The notes under the pieces are model-generated. The model did not search any database. It saw only the letters and a program-made list of their open reading frames with translations, and had not been told where the DNA came from. 64,000 nt of DNA from an uncultured Clostridia bacterium (GTDB lineage: Bacteria > Bacillota > Clostridia > Lachnospirales > Lachnospiraceae), in contig CANRWA010000015.1 in assembly GCA_947643415.1 (NCBI GenBank), forward strand, positions 1 to 64,000, in the 5' to 3' direction. How positions within the stretch are numbered: position 1 is the stretch's first letter; each line of letters opens with the position of its first letter. Of this stretch, positions 52,401 to 61,886 are shown one piece after another. A program made the position numbers and the translations under genes.

Positions 52401-52497
52401 AGGCATAAAGTAAGGAGTTTATCAGGTTAAAGTGCACAAGAGACCAGGGACTTTCTTTCAGCAATTTTCACAAATATTCTACAGCTTAAGAAAAAAC

Positions 52498-52526
52498 TTA
52501 CAAAAAAGGGAAAAAAGTGGTATACT
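52498..52526 (+). promoter_or_regulatory. Promoter of the CarD-like gene
   Basis: TTACAA, 17-nt spacer, TATACT, 49 nt before the GTG start. Confidence 0.65.
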
Positions 52527-52575
52527 ATAGACAAGTAGGTCAATAGTGCTAATATGAGAGAAAGGATGGATTGAA

Positions 52576-53103
52576 GTGTTTGAAGTAGGAGATTATGTTG
52601 TGCACGGCAATAGCGGAGTCTGCAGAGTAGATGCAGTACAGACAATGGATGGGATCGGCGCAGATAAGAAGCGGGTATACTATACATTGGTTCCTCTGTA
52701 CACATCAGGAAGCAAATTGTTTGTTCCCACAGATAGTAAAAAGGTAGTGATACGCTCTGTTATGACTAAGAAGGAAGTTAAGAAACTGATGGATGAATGG
52801 AACGATATTGAAACACTTCGGGTAGAGAATGACAAGAACAGGGAAGAGGTCTACAAGGAAGCACTGAGATCCTGTGACAGCCGCCAGTGGGTGCGGCTGA
52901 TCAAAACCTCTTATCAGAGAAACCAGTCCCGGATGGAGAAAGGTAAGAAAGCCACCACAAGTGATGAGAGATATCTGCAGATGGCAGAGGAAAATCTGTT
53001 TGGGGAGCTGGCGATCCCGCTGGAGATGAGCCGGGGAGAGGCGGAAGCTTATTTTGTTGCAAAAATAAAGAAGAGTGGGAAGGAAACAGTAACGGTATCG
53101 TGA
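52576..53103 (+). CDS. CarD/CdnL-type RNA polymerase-binding regulator
   Basis: 175 residues from GTG with AAAGGATGG upstream. N-terminal CarD/TRCF RNAP-interacting Tudor-like domain (FEVGDYVVHGNSGVCRVDAVQTMDG; YYTLVPLY...LFVPTDS) and a helical C-terminal domain (NREEVYKEALRSCDSRQWVRLIKTSYQR) that contacts promoter DNA. CarD proteins steady the open complex at rRNA and other promoters. Confidence 0.9.
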   Translation: MFEVGDYVVHGNSGVCRVDAVQTMDGIGADKKRVYYTLVPLYTSGSKLFVPTDSKKVVIRSVMTKKEVKKLMDEWNDIETLRVENDKNREEVYKEALRSCDSRQWVRLIKTSYQRNQSRMEKGKKATTSDERYLQMAEENLFGELAIPLEMSRGEAEAYFVAKIKKSGKETVTVS

Positions 53104-53120
53104 GTTAGTAGCAGATCGTG

Positions 53121-53159
53121 CAACACAGCAGTTCAGTTAAGGGCAGAACTGCTGTGTTG
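53121..53159. terminator. Hairpin after the CarD-like gene
   Basis: Perfect 14-bp stem CAACACAGCAGTTC/GAACTGCTGTGTTG with an 11-nt loop, 18 nt after the stop. No T run follows on the plus strand, so efficiency is uncertain. Confidence 0.6.
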
Positions 53160-53179
53160 GAGACACGGAAATCAATTTT

Positions 53180-54016
53180 CTAAAATCTTACAAATTTAGA
53201 AGGCTTAAGTAGGCAATCCAGCATTATTTTAGACATTGCTCTTTTTGATGAAATTCTTACCTTGTACTGCTTTAGCAGGCTGATGGAGAATTTACGGAGC
53301 AGGTTTAGATTCTGCTGGATTGTTCTATTTGCAATGCGGCAATAATCCTCTCTGTAATGAACATCCAATAACCAATGCATCGTTTCTACTGCCTATTCCA
53401 TCCGGGCATGATGGAGCAGCCCCACCGCTGAAAGCTTTCGGCTGGAAATATAATAGTGCCATTCCTCTGTTTTTCTTTCACAGTCCATGCCCATCCGAAG
53501 CGTATCCTCCTGAACATATTCAGAGATTTCTTTCTCAAGGGTCGGCTGATTGCCTTTTGCATCCAATAAATAATCGCCTTTCCCTCTGACGATTGCCTCC
53601 GCAGTTTTTTGCTGGCAGTTTAGCGCATCCGCAACAACCAAACATCCTTCAATATCCATTTTCCTCAGCAGTTCCTGTACAGCAGGAATCTCATTGCTTT
53701 TGGATTCCACAGTTTCTGATATGCCAGGGTATACCCATTTCATCAGACATTGATTCAGTGTGTCTGTTTTCACCATCTTCAGTAGCAGCAGAAGCCTGTG
53801 GTAGCATGGAATGTGATTGATTCCTAATTTCTCTTTCAAAAATTCGCTGACATGTTCACTTTCTGCCCACTGATGGATTTGACTGAAATTTTTCAAACCG
53901 CATAGGCTCCCAAGCACGACAATACTAATTGCTTCTACAATACTGCTAAAGTATCCATTGTATTCTTCTGTTGTTTCTACCTCTTCAAAGAAGTCAGTTA
54001 ATGTTGTTCTATCCAT
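53180..54016 (-). pseudogene. Broken ISAs1-family transposase
   Basis: N-terminal part is typical of ISAs1 (LGSLCGLKNFSQIHQWAE; IPCYHRLLLLL; GCLVVADALNCQQKTAEAIV with the catalytic Asp; KGDYLLDAKGNQPTL). About 50 residues are missing between DCERKTEE and WHYYISSRKLSA. The codon for the conserved Trp after HHARME is TAG (53393-53395). The frame then continues with TMHWLLDVHYREDY to the family's usual C-terminus. It is inactive. No clear terminal inverted repeats were seen. Confidence 0.85.
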
Positions 54017-54134
54017 GTCCCTATTGTATCATATTAATGACTTTTTGATAATTGATTTCCGTGTTTTGGAGATTCCTGTTGTTGAATTTTACAGCAGATT
54101 GGGTTATACTAATGGCAGAGAGGAGCTGAACCTT

Positions 54135-54389
54135 ATGCCAAATATTAAACCTATTTCTGATCTGCGCAATTACAGCGAGGTACTGCATGATGTAGCAGTG
54201 GGAGCTCCCGTTTTTTTGACCAAAAACGGCCGGGGGCGTTATGCAATTATTGACATACAGGATTATGAAAAGACACAGGCAACCATTCAGCTGATGAACG
54301 AGCTTGAAAAAGGCCGGAAATCAGGGGAAGAGAAAGGCTGGCTGACATTGGAGGCCGTGGAGGAAAACCTCAGGCTTTCCCATGAATAA
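54135..54389 (+). CDS. Phd/YefM-type antitoxin
   Basis: 84 residues from ATG at 54135 (GAGAGGAGCTG upstream). N-terminal DNA-binding fold MPNIKPISDLRNYSEVL, core PVFLTKNGRGRYAIIDIQDYEK, and an acidic C-terminal tail that would wrap the toxin. Its end overlaps the toxin gene by 8 nt, typical of a type II toxin-antitoxin pair. It would bind its own promoter. Confidence 0.9.
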   Translation: MPNIKPISDLRNYSEVLHDVAVGAPVFLTKNGRGRYAIIDIQDYEKTQATIQLMNELEKGRKSGEEKGWLTLEAVEENLRLSHE

Positions 54390-54717
54390 CCTGCATTTAT
54401 CGAAAGAGGCGAAAAATGACCTGGTCGAAATCAAAGCCTATATTACGGAGGAGCTTGAAAACCCGGACGCAGCCCTGGCAACCGTAAGTAGAATCATAAA
54501 GAAAATCCGCATCCTGAAAAACCAGGCTTATGTAGGGACTCCGCTTTCTTCGATCGCGGACACGGAAAGCTATTACCGTTTTCTCGTAAGCGGAAACTAT
54601 CTTGTGTTCTACCGGGTCTATGGAAAGGATGTTTATATAGACCGTGTTTTGTATGGCCGTCGCAATTATATGCGTATTTTGTTCGGTGATGCGCAGACAG
54701 ATGAAACAGACGAATAA
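54382..54717 (+). CDS. RelE/ParE-family toxin
   Basis: 111 residues. ParE/RelE fold: LHLSKEAKNDLVEIKAYITEEL, IRILKNQAYVGTPLSS, YRFLVSGNYLVFYRVYGKDVYIDRVLYGRRNYMRIL. The overall pattern is closer to ParE/RelE of phd-linked pairs than to YoeB. It would act on gyrase or translation; which is not decidable here. Translationally coupled to the antitoxin. Confidence 0.88.
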   Translation: MNNLHLSKEAKNDLVEIKAYITEELENPDAALATVSRIIKKIRILKNQAYVGTPLSSIADTESYYRFLVSGNYLVFYRVYGKDVYIDRVLYGRRNYMRILFGDAQTDETDE

Positions 54718-54898
54718 TGGTATCATTTTCTTGGAATCGGAAAGATGATAGAACTCTATTAGAAAATCGCTTGTAAAAATCAAGTATTTTTTCATGTGCA
54801 AAGGAGTGTGAAAAAATCAAAAAAATACTGAAATCTATGCCCGCCCTGGTGACCCCGGATAGCGTTCTTTTGTTTATAGTATAGGAAAATATAGTAAA

Positions 54899-54930
54899 CC
54901 CCCTAATTGTGTTACACACAGTTAGGGGGG
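54899..54930 (-). terminator. Terminator downstream of fprA
   Basis: Stem CCCCTAA.TGTGT/ACACAGTTAGGGG. On the minus strand it is followed by TTTACTATATTTT, and it lies 77 nt beyond the fprA stop. It may also serve the convergent toxin gene. The rest of 54718-55006 shows no gene. Confidence 0.65.
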
Positions 54931-55006
54931 GGCGAAAACACTTTAATCTTTATAGGATTATAGGAAATTCCATTCTTGCTCTGCGGTTTTCAGCCGACGC
55001 TTTTCC

Positions 55007-56170
55007 TCATCCCAGCAGTTCTTCTGCCAGTGCTTCCATCTCAGCGATATTTGCCTCTTTCATTGTTGACTTGATGGTAACGGTATTTTCACAAAGCGTC
55101 ATATTTTTCATTCCTTCGAAAAATTCTTTCATTTTCTTATTTGCCATAGGCGCCCAGCTTCCATTTTCCATAAAAGCAACTTTTTTGTTCTGGAAGTTCT
55201 TGTGTCCCAGATGGAAAAGGAAATCCTGCATGATGGGGAACAGTCCTGCGTCATAGGTGGCACATGCCACTACCAGCTTATCATAGCGGAAAGCATCTTC
55301 AATGGCTTCTGCCAGATCTTCCCTTGCCAGATCGCAGACAACGACTTTCTTTGCCCCTTTTGCTTCCAGGATCTCACCAAGTTTCTTTGCTGCCTTTGCT
55401 GTGTTTCCGTGAATGGAGCCATATGCCACCAGAACGCCGTCATCCTCTGCCTCATAACTGCTCCATGTCACATATTTACCAATATAATAGTCCAGATTTT
55501 CTTTCAGGATTGGGCCATGGAGGGGGCAGATGGCCTGAATATCCAGACCGGCAGCTTTCTTCAGCAGGGCAGATGCCTGTGCACCATATTTTCCGACAAT
55601 ATTAAAGTAATATCTTCTTGCCTCACAGGCCCAGTCCTCATCTGTATCAAGGGCACCAAATTTACCAAAAGCGTCAGCAGAGAAGAGTACCTTCTCGCTG
55701 GATTCGTATTCTACCATAACTTCTGGCCAGTGAACCATAGGTGCCATAAGGAAGTTCAGCGTGTGGCTTCCCAGTTCAAGGGTATCCCCTTCTGCCACTA
55801 CTACTTTTTTATCTTCGACATCCAGATCAAAGAACTGGGGAAGCATATTAAATACCTTTGCATTGCTTACCAGCTTCATGTCAGGATATTTCTCTATGAC
55901 TGCCTGGATACTTCCGCTGTGATCTGGCTCCAGATGGGAGATAATCAGGTATGCCGGAACTTTTCCAGACAATTCCCTTTCCACATTTTCAAGCCACTCA
56001 TCTGTCTTTCTGGCATCTACCGTGTCCATAATGGCGATTTTATCATCCATAATGATGTATGAATTATATGAAACACCATTTGGTACAATGTACTGGCTCT
56101 CGAACAGGTCGATCTCCCTGTCATCAACACCTACATATCGGATCGAATCAGAAATCGTAACGTTACTCAT
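55007..56170 (-). CDS. fprA: Flavodiiron protein (oxygen/NO reductase)
   Basis: 387 residues, normal length. The N-terminal metallo-beta-lactamase domain has the diiron ligands: HLEPDH (the HxExDH motif), His in APMVHWPEV, Asp in SADAFGKFG and His in CPLHGP. The C-terminal flavodoxin domain binds FMN (YGSIHGNTAKAA; ACATYDAG; NGSWAP). It reduces O2 to water or NO to N2O in anaerobes. GGAGG precedes the ATG. proS lies 20 nt upstream on the same strand. Confidence 0.93.
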   Translation of the reverse strand: MSNVTISDSIRYVGVDDREIDLFESQYIVPNGVSYNSYIIMDDKIAIMDTVDARKTDEWLENVERELSGKVPAYLIISHLEPDHSGSIQAVIEKYPDMKLVSNAKVFNMLPQFFDLDVEDKKVVVAEGDTLELGSHTLNFLMAPMVHWPEVMVEYESSEKVLFSADAFGKFGALDTDEDWACEARRYYFNIVGKYGAQASALLKKAAGLDIQAICPLHGPILKENLDYYIGKYVTWSSYEAEDDGVLVAYGSIHGNTAKAAKKLGEILEAKGAKKVVVCDLAREDLAEAIEDAFRYDKLVVACATYDAGLFPIMQDFLFHLGHKNFQNKKVAFMENGSWAPMANKKMKEFFEGMKNMTLCENTVTIKSTMKEANIAEMEALAEELLG

Positions 56171-56190
56171 CGTAAAACCTCCTAAAATAT

Positions 56191-57939
56191 TTATTTTGAA
56201 ATGGATGCTTCCACTTCCTTCTTCATTTTATGGATCAGTTCTTTTATGGCAGGAACCACCTGATCCAGTGATACTTTCTCCTGTACCGATTTGTCACGGC
56301 TGGACAGCTCAGCAACAGATTCTTTCATATTTCTCGGACTGATGACAAGACGGACTGGCACGCCCAGAAGATCGGCATCTGAGAACATCACTCCCGGACG
56401 TACATTCCGGTCGTCATAGATCACTTCAATGTGTTCCCTCTGGAGCTCGTCATAAAGTTTGTCCGCACATGCTTTCGCCTCAGCGTCATCAGCACGCAGG
56501 CAGCACAGATGCACCTGCCATGGTGCGATGGAGATGGGCCACACAGGTCCATATTCATCATGGTGTGCTTCACAGACAGAAGCGGCAAGGCGTCCCACTC
56601 CGATACCATAACATCCCATAATAGGATAGTGGGATTCCCCATCTGCATCCAGGTACTGCATGTTCATGGACTTGGTATATTTCGTTCCTAACTGGAAGAT
56701 ATTGCCTACTTCGATACCCCGGGATATGGTGATGTGTTTTTTGCCGCATTTCGGACAGATGCCCCCCTCTATAATCTTGGACACATCTACATATTCTGCA
56801 TCCGGCACATCCCGTTCCATACACAGTCCGGTATAGTGATATTCTTCCTCATTTGCCCCGCAGGACAGGTTGTTGCTGCCTTTCAGGGAAACATCATAGA
56901 TCACGGTACAGCCCCCGGCGACTTCCAGATCCACAGGCCCGATATATCCGGCGTTCAGTCCGCAGTCTGCCGTGATGACAGCCGGATGGACTGCCTCGCC
57001 GAGATAATTGGTGAGTTTCGTCTCATTGATATCCAGATCGCCCCGGACGAAGACTACCACATATTCATCGGTATTGTTTTTCTGGTATACCACAGCTTTA
57101 CAGGATTTTTCAAGAGGGGATCTGAGGAATTCACAGATCTCTTCGATTGTATGGATATCGGGCGTATGGACTTTGGTCAGCGGCTCATCCGCAGTCTCTT
57201 TTATATTTTCTATGATGCTGTCCGCAGCCTCCATATTGGCACGGTAATCACAGGATTCGTTACCGCAGATGGCAATCGTGTCTTCTCCTACCGGGGTCAG
57301 CAGCATGTATTCGTGGGCAAGGCTGCCTCCCATCATGCCAGAGTCAGAGGCAACTGTAATAACCTCTGGTATTCCGGCGCGGGCAAAGATACGGTTGTAG
57401 GCATCGTAGCAGATCTGGTAGTAGCGCTCAAGATCTTCCTGTGAGGTGTGGAAAGAATAGGCATCCTTCATAGTAAATTCCCTCACTCGGATTAGTCCGG
57501 CACGGGGCCTTGCCTCATCACGGAACTTTGTCTGTATCTGATATATCATAAAAGGATAGTTGTTGTAGCTCTTTGCATAATCTCTGACAAGGTGGACAGC
57601 AGCTTCTTCATGAGTCATGCCGAGGAGCATCTTTGAGCCATTGCGGTCTGAGAACCGCAGCAGTTCACTTCCTACACTTGTATAGCGTCCGGACTCATCC
57701 CAGAGAGCAGCGGGGAGTGCCACGGGGAATAATACCTCCTGTCCGTCAATGGCGTCCATCTCTTCACGGATAATGTTTTCAATCTTGCGGCAGATCCGCT
57801 TCAAAGGCATATATTGGGAATAGATCCCCTTTGCCACATCTTTTATGTAGCCGCCGCGTACCATCAGGGCGTGGCTCTCAATGATGCAGTCACTTGGTTT
57901 TTCCTTGAAGCGTTCGCCTACCAGTTTGTCCAGTTTCAT
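56191..57939 (-). CDS. proS: Prolyl-tRNA synthetase, bacterial type with editing domain
   Basis: 582 residues from ATG at 57939 (GAGGGG upstream; an ATG at 57951 is too far from it). Class II motifs: motif 2 FRDEARPRAGLIRVREFTMKDAYSF, ACGIGVGR-like GCYGIGVGRLA motif 3. The YbaK-type editing insertion occupies about residues 225-395 (SPLEKSCKAVVYQ), and the anticodon-binding domain is at the end. A Cys cluster in the insert (CGNESC; CPKCGKKH) is typical of Clostridia enzymes. Confidence 0.94.
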   Translation of the reverse strand: MKLDKLVGERFKEKPSDCIIESHALMVRGGYIKDVAKGIYSQYMPLKRICRKIENIIREEMDAIDGQEVLFPVALPAALWDESGRYTSVGSELLRFSDRNGSKMLLGMTHEEAAVHLVRDYAKSYNNYPFMIYQIQTKFRDEARPRAGLIRVREFTMKDAYSFHTSQEDLERYYQICYDAYNRIFARAGIPEVITVASDSGMMGGSLAHEYMLLTPVGEDTIAICGNESCDYRANMEAADSIIENIKETADEPLTKVHTPDIHTIEEICEFLRSPLEKSCKAVVYQKNNTDEYVVVFVRGDLDINETKLTNYLGEAVHPAVITADCGLNAGYIGPVDLEVAGGCTVIYDVSLKGSNNLSCGANEEEYHYTGLCMERDVPDAEYVDVSKIIEGGICPKCGKKHITISRGIEVGNIFQLGTKYTKSMNMQYLDADGESHYPIMGCYGIGVGRLAASVCEAHHDEYGPVWPISIAPWQVHLCCLRADDAEAKACADKLYDELQREHIEVIYDDRNVRPGVMFSDADLLGVPVRLVISPRNMKESVAELSSRDKSVQEKVSLDQVVPAIKELIHKMKKEVEASISK

Positions 57940-58028
57940 GTTACCCCTCATTTCTGTTTTATTTTACTTATAAATCCAAAACAAGATTATTTTAGCATTT
58001 CCCTTTTGTGATGTCAACCAGAGAACCT

Positions 58029-58057
58029 TTGACATCTTCACTTTCTGACGCTATAAT
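58029..58057 (+). promoter_or_regulatory. Promoter of the HAD phosphatase gene
   Basis: TTGACA, 17-nt spacer, TATAAT: perfect consensus, 24 nt before the chosen start. Confidence 0.85.
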
Positions 58058-58081
58058 GCTAAATGAAAGGTGGTGCCGGTT

Positions 58082-58735
58082 TTGAGGTATAAAGCGGTTA
58101 TATTTGATCTGGATGGGACGCTTCTTGATACATTGGAAGATCTGAAGGATGCTGAACGTGGCATAGGCCACCTTCCGCTCCTGACAGAGCGTTCCCTGGA
58201 GGAGGTTAGGAATTTTGTGGGGAACGGTATTGTGAAACTGATGGAACGCGCGGTTCCGGAGGGTCGGGAACATCCGGCATTTGATGATATCATGAAAGAG
58301 TTTCGGACTTACTATGGGGAGCATTGCCAGGATAAGACGTCAACTTATCCTGGGATCTTAGATATGCTCCGCAGGCTCAAGGAAAGCAATATCAGAACAG
58401 CTGTTGTCTCAAATAAAGCTGATTTTGCAGTACGCGAACTTATTCCGGTTTATTTTGATGGCCTTATTGATACTGCATATGGTGAGAATGAGGCAGCAGG
58501 GATCGGAAAGAAGCCATCACCGGACATGGTGCGGCAGGCAATCCGTGATTTGGACTGTGAGGAGGAATGTGCAGTATATGTAGGGGATTCTGATGTGGAT
58601 CTTCAGACGGCGACAAATGCCGGAATGGACTGTATTGGTGTGAGCTGGGGATTCCGGGGGCGGGAATTTCTGCTGCAGCATGGGGCAAAGGCGATCATCG
58701 ATGAACCATCAGAATTGTTTGAAAAAATGATATAA
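58082..58735 (+). CDS. HAD hydrolase, phosphoglycolate phosphatase-like
   Basis: About 217 residues from TTG at 58082, 7 nt after AAAGGTGG; a GTG at 58070 is the alternative. HAD motifs: I FDLDGTLLDT, II VVSNK, III/IV GKKPSPDMV...VYVGDSDVDLQTATNAG. The helical cap follows motif I. Likely substrate is 2-phosphoglycolate or another small phosphate ester; specificity cannot be fixed. Confidence 0.88.
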   Translation: MRYKAVIFDLDGTLLDTLEDLKDAERGIGHLPLLTERSLEEVRNFVGNGIVKLMERAVPEGREHPAFDDIMKEFRTYYGEHCQDKTSTYPGILDMLRRLKESNIRTAVVSNKADFAVRELIPVYFDGLIDTAYGENEAAGIGKKPSPDMVRQAIRDLDCEEECAVYVGDSDVDLQTATNAGMDCIGVSWGFRGREFLLQHGAKAIIDEPSELFEKMI

Positions 58736-58827
58736 TTGAATATTGGAACAGAAAAACGGTCACAATAGCATTGTAGATACATTGATATTCGAGAATCTCA
58801 GATTCTCAGGAAAGCGAGGGAAATACA

Positions 58828-59211
58828 ATGCAAAGAATAATTGCGACTGTTTTTTTGTCCATTTGCCTTGCCATGATGATGGTGGGGTGCGGTGACAAAA
58901 ATAATGATGCGACAGCACCAACTACTTCGCCACAGGCGACAACGAAACCAACAGACCAGGCAACTGCAGCCCCTTCGGACGACAATGATATGTCAGATGA
59001 TAATGCTGCAGACAAGGATGGTACAAAGGATGATGACAGTCTGACGGATGATGTCAAGGATGGTGTGGATGGTGTTGGCGATGGCGTCAAGGATACAGTG
59101 GATGGTGCAGTAGATGGAGCAGAAGATGCTGTGGATGGTGCAGTAGATGGAGCGAAAGATGCTGTAGACGGGATGAAGGATGGCGCCAAAGACGCTACAG
59201 ATAATAAGTAA
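58828..59211 (+). CDS. Low-complexity lipoprotein
   Basis: 127 residues. Lipoprotein signal peptide with MMMVGC (Cys21). A Thr/Ala/Pro linker follows, then an Asp-rich region with repeats of about 7-11 residues (DGVKDTVDGAVDGAEDAVDGAVDGAKDAVDGM shortened here as VDGA.DAVDGA). The repeats give a charged amphipathic helix. AAGCGAGGG precedes the ATG. Function unknown; many Lachnospiraceae have such proteins. Confidence 0.8.
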   Translation: MQRIIATVFLSICLAMMMVGCGDKNNDATAPTTSPQATTKPTDQATAAPSDDNDMSDDNAADKDGTKDDDSLTDDVKDGVDGVGDGVKDTVDGAVDGAEDAVDGAVDGAKDAVDGMKDGAKDATDNK

Positions 59212-59245
59212 GGGCAGGTTTTCGGCCTGTTATGCCATATTTGAA

Positions 59246-59285
59246 AAATCCTCTCATAGCATTGGCTGGCTATGAGAGGATTTTT
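59246..59285 (+). terminator. Terminator of the lipoprotein gene
   Basis: Stem AATCCTCTCATAGC/GCTATGAGAGGATT, loop ATTGGCTG, followed by TTTTTC. The AAAAA on the other side means it can also stop the convergent psd transcript. Confidence 0.93.
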
Positions 59286-59315
59286 CTTGGCACCGTTGGG
59301 CAGAAGGGAAGATGG

Positions 59316-60173
59316 TCAGGCTTTCCCGATCTCCTGCCCCTGAAGGATCTTTGTCTCATATCCATTCAGTGTATTCTGCAGCAGGTCTGCCCGGGGGCTG
59401 GTGTGGTGGTTTGTCAGAAGGATTATAGTAGACCCCCCATATTCAAAATAGCCCTTTTCCTCTCCGCGGACCGCAGTGGAAGATGAGTTGTCATTGCTGA
59501 TCTTACCTACCATTAGTGCCCCTACTTCCATTTGGACGATGTCACCAAATACAGGGGAATGGATGACGGTATATTCCCTTGTATTTTCCTTGTAGATGGG
59601 AAGGCAGTCGTTGGCAATGGGATTTACGGTATGGAAGGTGCCATCAATATGGTAATTTTTGGACCGTGTACCAGAAGCCGCATAGACATAGCGGTGGTAA
59701 TCCTCCACCGATAAGCGGAGAATATAAGCATATCCATTCTCAAAGCGTCCTGCCAGGCGGGGGCTGCGCAGAAGGGAACGCAGGGTATATTCCGTGTTTT
59801 TCACAGAGAAAGTAGTTCCTTTGCTGATGGGATATACAGTTGCCTTACAGTCACAGGGACTGATGAGGCTATGGGGATCCTCACAGATGGGGCGTTTCTC
59901 TGCCTGGATCTTTCTTGTGAAAAAGTCGTTGAAGGACCTATAATCCTTTTTTTCATAATCTTCCATGCAGATCCCATTTTTTTTGATAAATGGCTGGATC
60001 AGCACAGTGGAGCAGGGAGAATCCAGCAGTTTTCCGGAGAGGACAGATAACCGGCGGTTGACAAGAAATTTAAGCAGAAAGCGCCCCAGGATATTAGTAT
60101 AGAGAAATGAGAGCACTTTGTCCTGCCCTGTTGTCGTTTCAATCCGTGTACCGTCCAGATCAATGTAATTCAT
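59316..60173 (-). CDS. psd: Phosphatidylserine decarboxylase
   Basis: 285 residues. Core motifs: FNDFFTRKI, LISPCDCKATVYPI, YILRLSVEDYHRYVY, the VQMEVGALMVGKI region, and the self-cleavage site in EYGGSTIILL (GGST in place of the usual LGST), which makes the pyruvoyl group. It converts phosphatidylserine to phosphatidylethanolamine at the membrane. It follows pssA, the previous step, 14 nt downstream. Confidence 0.93.
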   Translation of the reverse strand: MNYIDLDGTRIETTTGQDKVLSFLYTNILGRFLLKFLVNRRLSVLSGKLLDSPCSTVLIQPFIKKNGICMEDYEKKDYRSFNDFFTRKIQAEKRPICEDPHSLISPCDCKATVYPISKGTTFSVKNTEYTLRSLLRSPRLAGRFENGYAYILRLSVEDYHRYVYAASGTRSKNYHIDGTFHTVNPIANDCLPIYKENTREYTVIHSPVFGDIVQMEVGALMVGKISNDNSSSTAVRGEEKGYFEYGGSTIILLTNHHTSPRADLLQNTLNGYETKILQGQEIGKA

Positions 60174-60187
60174 ATGGCAACCCTTTC

Positions 60188-60811
60188 CTAAAATATATTT
60201 AATACGCGAAGCATAACGATGGCAACAAAGATGATAAATGCCGTGATCGCAGCATTACCAGGTTTCTTGAGACGGAAATCCAGTACATAGAGGATTGCCA
60301 CGATGAGAAGCATAAGAGCAAGGATATTTGTGAACATCTCAGCCGGGACCAGAGGATGGAAAAGATAGATCACAGGGAAGATAATGGTGATGGAAGTGAT
60401 GGGGAGCCCCCGGTATCCTTTCTGTTCTTCCGTCTGGGAATCTGTGTGTTTCAGTTCCTCCAGCATGTTGAAATAGGCAAGGCGGATCACACCGCAGAGC
60501 ACAAAGACGATCTCAATAGCGATACCCCATATGCTCCGAAGCCCCATCTGGTAAGCAATGACTACCGGGGTGACACCAAAGCACACCATATCACACAGAG
60601 AATCTAACTGCACACCAAAGATCTCCATTTCCCTTGTGCGGTTTTTCATGGAACGGGCAATTTTGCCGTCAAAGGTGTCACATGCCCCGGCAAGAGCCAG
60701 GCACAGAATGGCGTATTCATAGCGGCCGTTTGAGGCGAGAGCCATGCCGATGATTGACAGGGCCACACCAAGATAAGTGACGATTACCGTATAATTATAA
60801 AATCCTATCAT
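60188..60811 (-). CDS. pssA: CDP-diacylglycerol-serine O-phosphatidyltransferase
   Basis: 207 residues, several membrane helices. CDP-alcohol phosphotransferase signature CDTFDGKIARSM ... FGVQLDSLCDMVCFG with the conserved Asp residues. It makes phosphatidylserine for psd. The AR-to-G spacing is 12, slightly longer than usual. Pair pssA-psd transcribed with the membrane genes upstream (28 nt gap). Confidence 0.93.
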   Translation of the reverse strand: MIGFYNYTVIVTYLGVALSIIGMALASNGRYEYAILCLALAGACDTFDGKIARSMKNRTREMEIFGVQLDSLCDMVCFGVTPVVIAYQMGLRSIWGIAIEIVFVLCGVIRLAYFNMLEELKHTDSQTEEQKGYRGLPITSITIIFPVIYLFHPLVPAEMFTNILALMLLIVAILYVLDFRLKKPGNAAITAFIIFVAIVMLRVLNIF

Positions 60812-60839
60812 ATTTTACCCCTCTTTTCTAAATATAGAG

Positions 60840-61886
60840 TTAGTCCTTCTCAGGTATTTCCGGAGAACCCTTGACTGTCAGGTGGGTGATACAGGAAACG
60901 ATTCCGCTGACAATGACTAAAACATAGTAACTAAAACCGCGGCTCACCAGCATGGAGGCGGTGGCAGCAGTGATTCCGCCGAATATGGGACTGAAGATCA
61001 GCAGATAGAGGCGTTCACTGATTCCCATACCGCCGGGAAGTGGAAGCATATCCACAGAGATGGAGATGATGGACTGAAGAACCGTGATGGTGAAGAAGTT
61101 CTCTGCATTCAGACCAAAACTGCGGTATACTACATAGGTAATGAAAAATAGAAAGAAGCGCTGAACAAAAGAGATCAGGGTGGTGTTCAGGATCGCCAGC
61201 TTATTATTTTTCAGAAATACAGCCGTTTCCTTATATACTTCCATCGATTTGTCCAGACGCTCTGTCCGGTTATTTTTTTCTTTCATTAAATGAATCTTTT
61301 TTAACAGGGCAAAGCCTTTCATTATGAGAAATTTTGCCGTGTCTGGAACGAATACAAGAAAACACATCAATGTGACACAGAAGACATTGAGCCCGATCCC
61401 CAGATAGAGAAAGAACTGTACCTCCCCTGTGAGTGTCTGCACCAGTCCCTGCCCGAACAGCGCTACAGCGATCCCGATAAAGACCAGTACAAATTTATAT
61501 TCGATCGTTACCAGCATCAGGATGATGGTAGCGGTTGGAATATCAATATTCTGTTTCTTCATATAATAAATCTGCATGGGCTGTCCGCCGGTAGCAGATG
61601 GAGTGATACAACTGTAAAAAAAACCTACAAAGGAGTACCGGATACAGTTAAATAAAGGTACGCGGATCTGTACTGTATACAGCAGGTATTTGATGATGAC
61701 AGACTCGCTGCATACGTAGATCACAACTAATATAAAACCGATCAGCAGATAAATCGGGGAAATTCCTGATATATTGTTAAGAATAACTCCCAGATCCTGA
61801 TCCTTGAATACTGCCCAGATGGTAAGTGCTACCAGGGCAATAAGAAATAGTGCATTCAGTACATTTTTTCTGACTTTACTGCTCAC
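60840..61886 (-). CDS. UPF0104/LPG-synthase-TM-type membrane protein
   Basis: 348 residues with about eight membrane helices. Family features: FVGFFYSCITPSATGGQPMQIYYM, then SISVDMLPLPGGMGISERLYLLIF. This is the flippase-like domain found alone or in MprF, linked to lipid transfer or flipping. It overlaps the PAP2 gene by 11 nt and lies in a phospholipid gene cluster, fitting a lipid role. Substrate unknown. Confidence 0.85.
   Translation of the reverse strand: MSSKVRKNVLNALFLIALVALTIWAVFKDQDLGVILNNISGISPIYLLIGFILVVIYVCSESVIIKYLLYTVQIRVPLFNCIRYSFVGFFYSCITPSATGGQPMQIYYMKKQNIDIPTATIILMLVTIEYKFVLVFIGIAVALFGQGLVQTLTGEVQFFLYLGIGLNVFCVTLMCFLVFVPDTAKFLIMKGFALLKKIHLMKEKNNRTERLDKSMEVYKETAVFLKNNKLAILNTTLISFVQRFFLFFITYVVYRSFGLNAENFFTITVLQSIISISVDMLPLPGGMGISERLYLLIFSPIFGGITAATASMLVSRGFSYYVLVIVSGIVSCITHLTVKGSPEIPEKD

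Noticed and set aside
53320-53820. Plus-strand frames over the transposase remnant
   Set aside because: Antisense to the ISAs1 pseudogene, with low-complexity content and no start signal.
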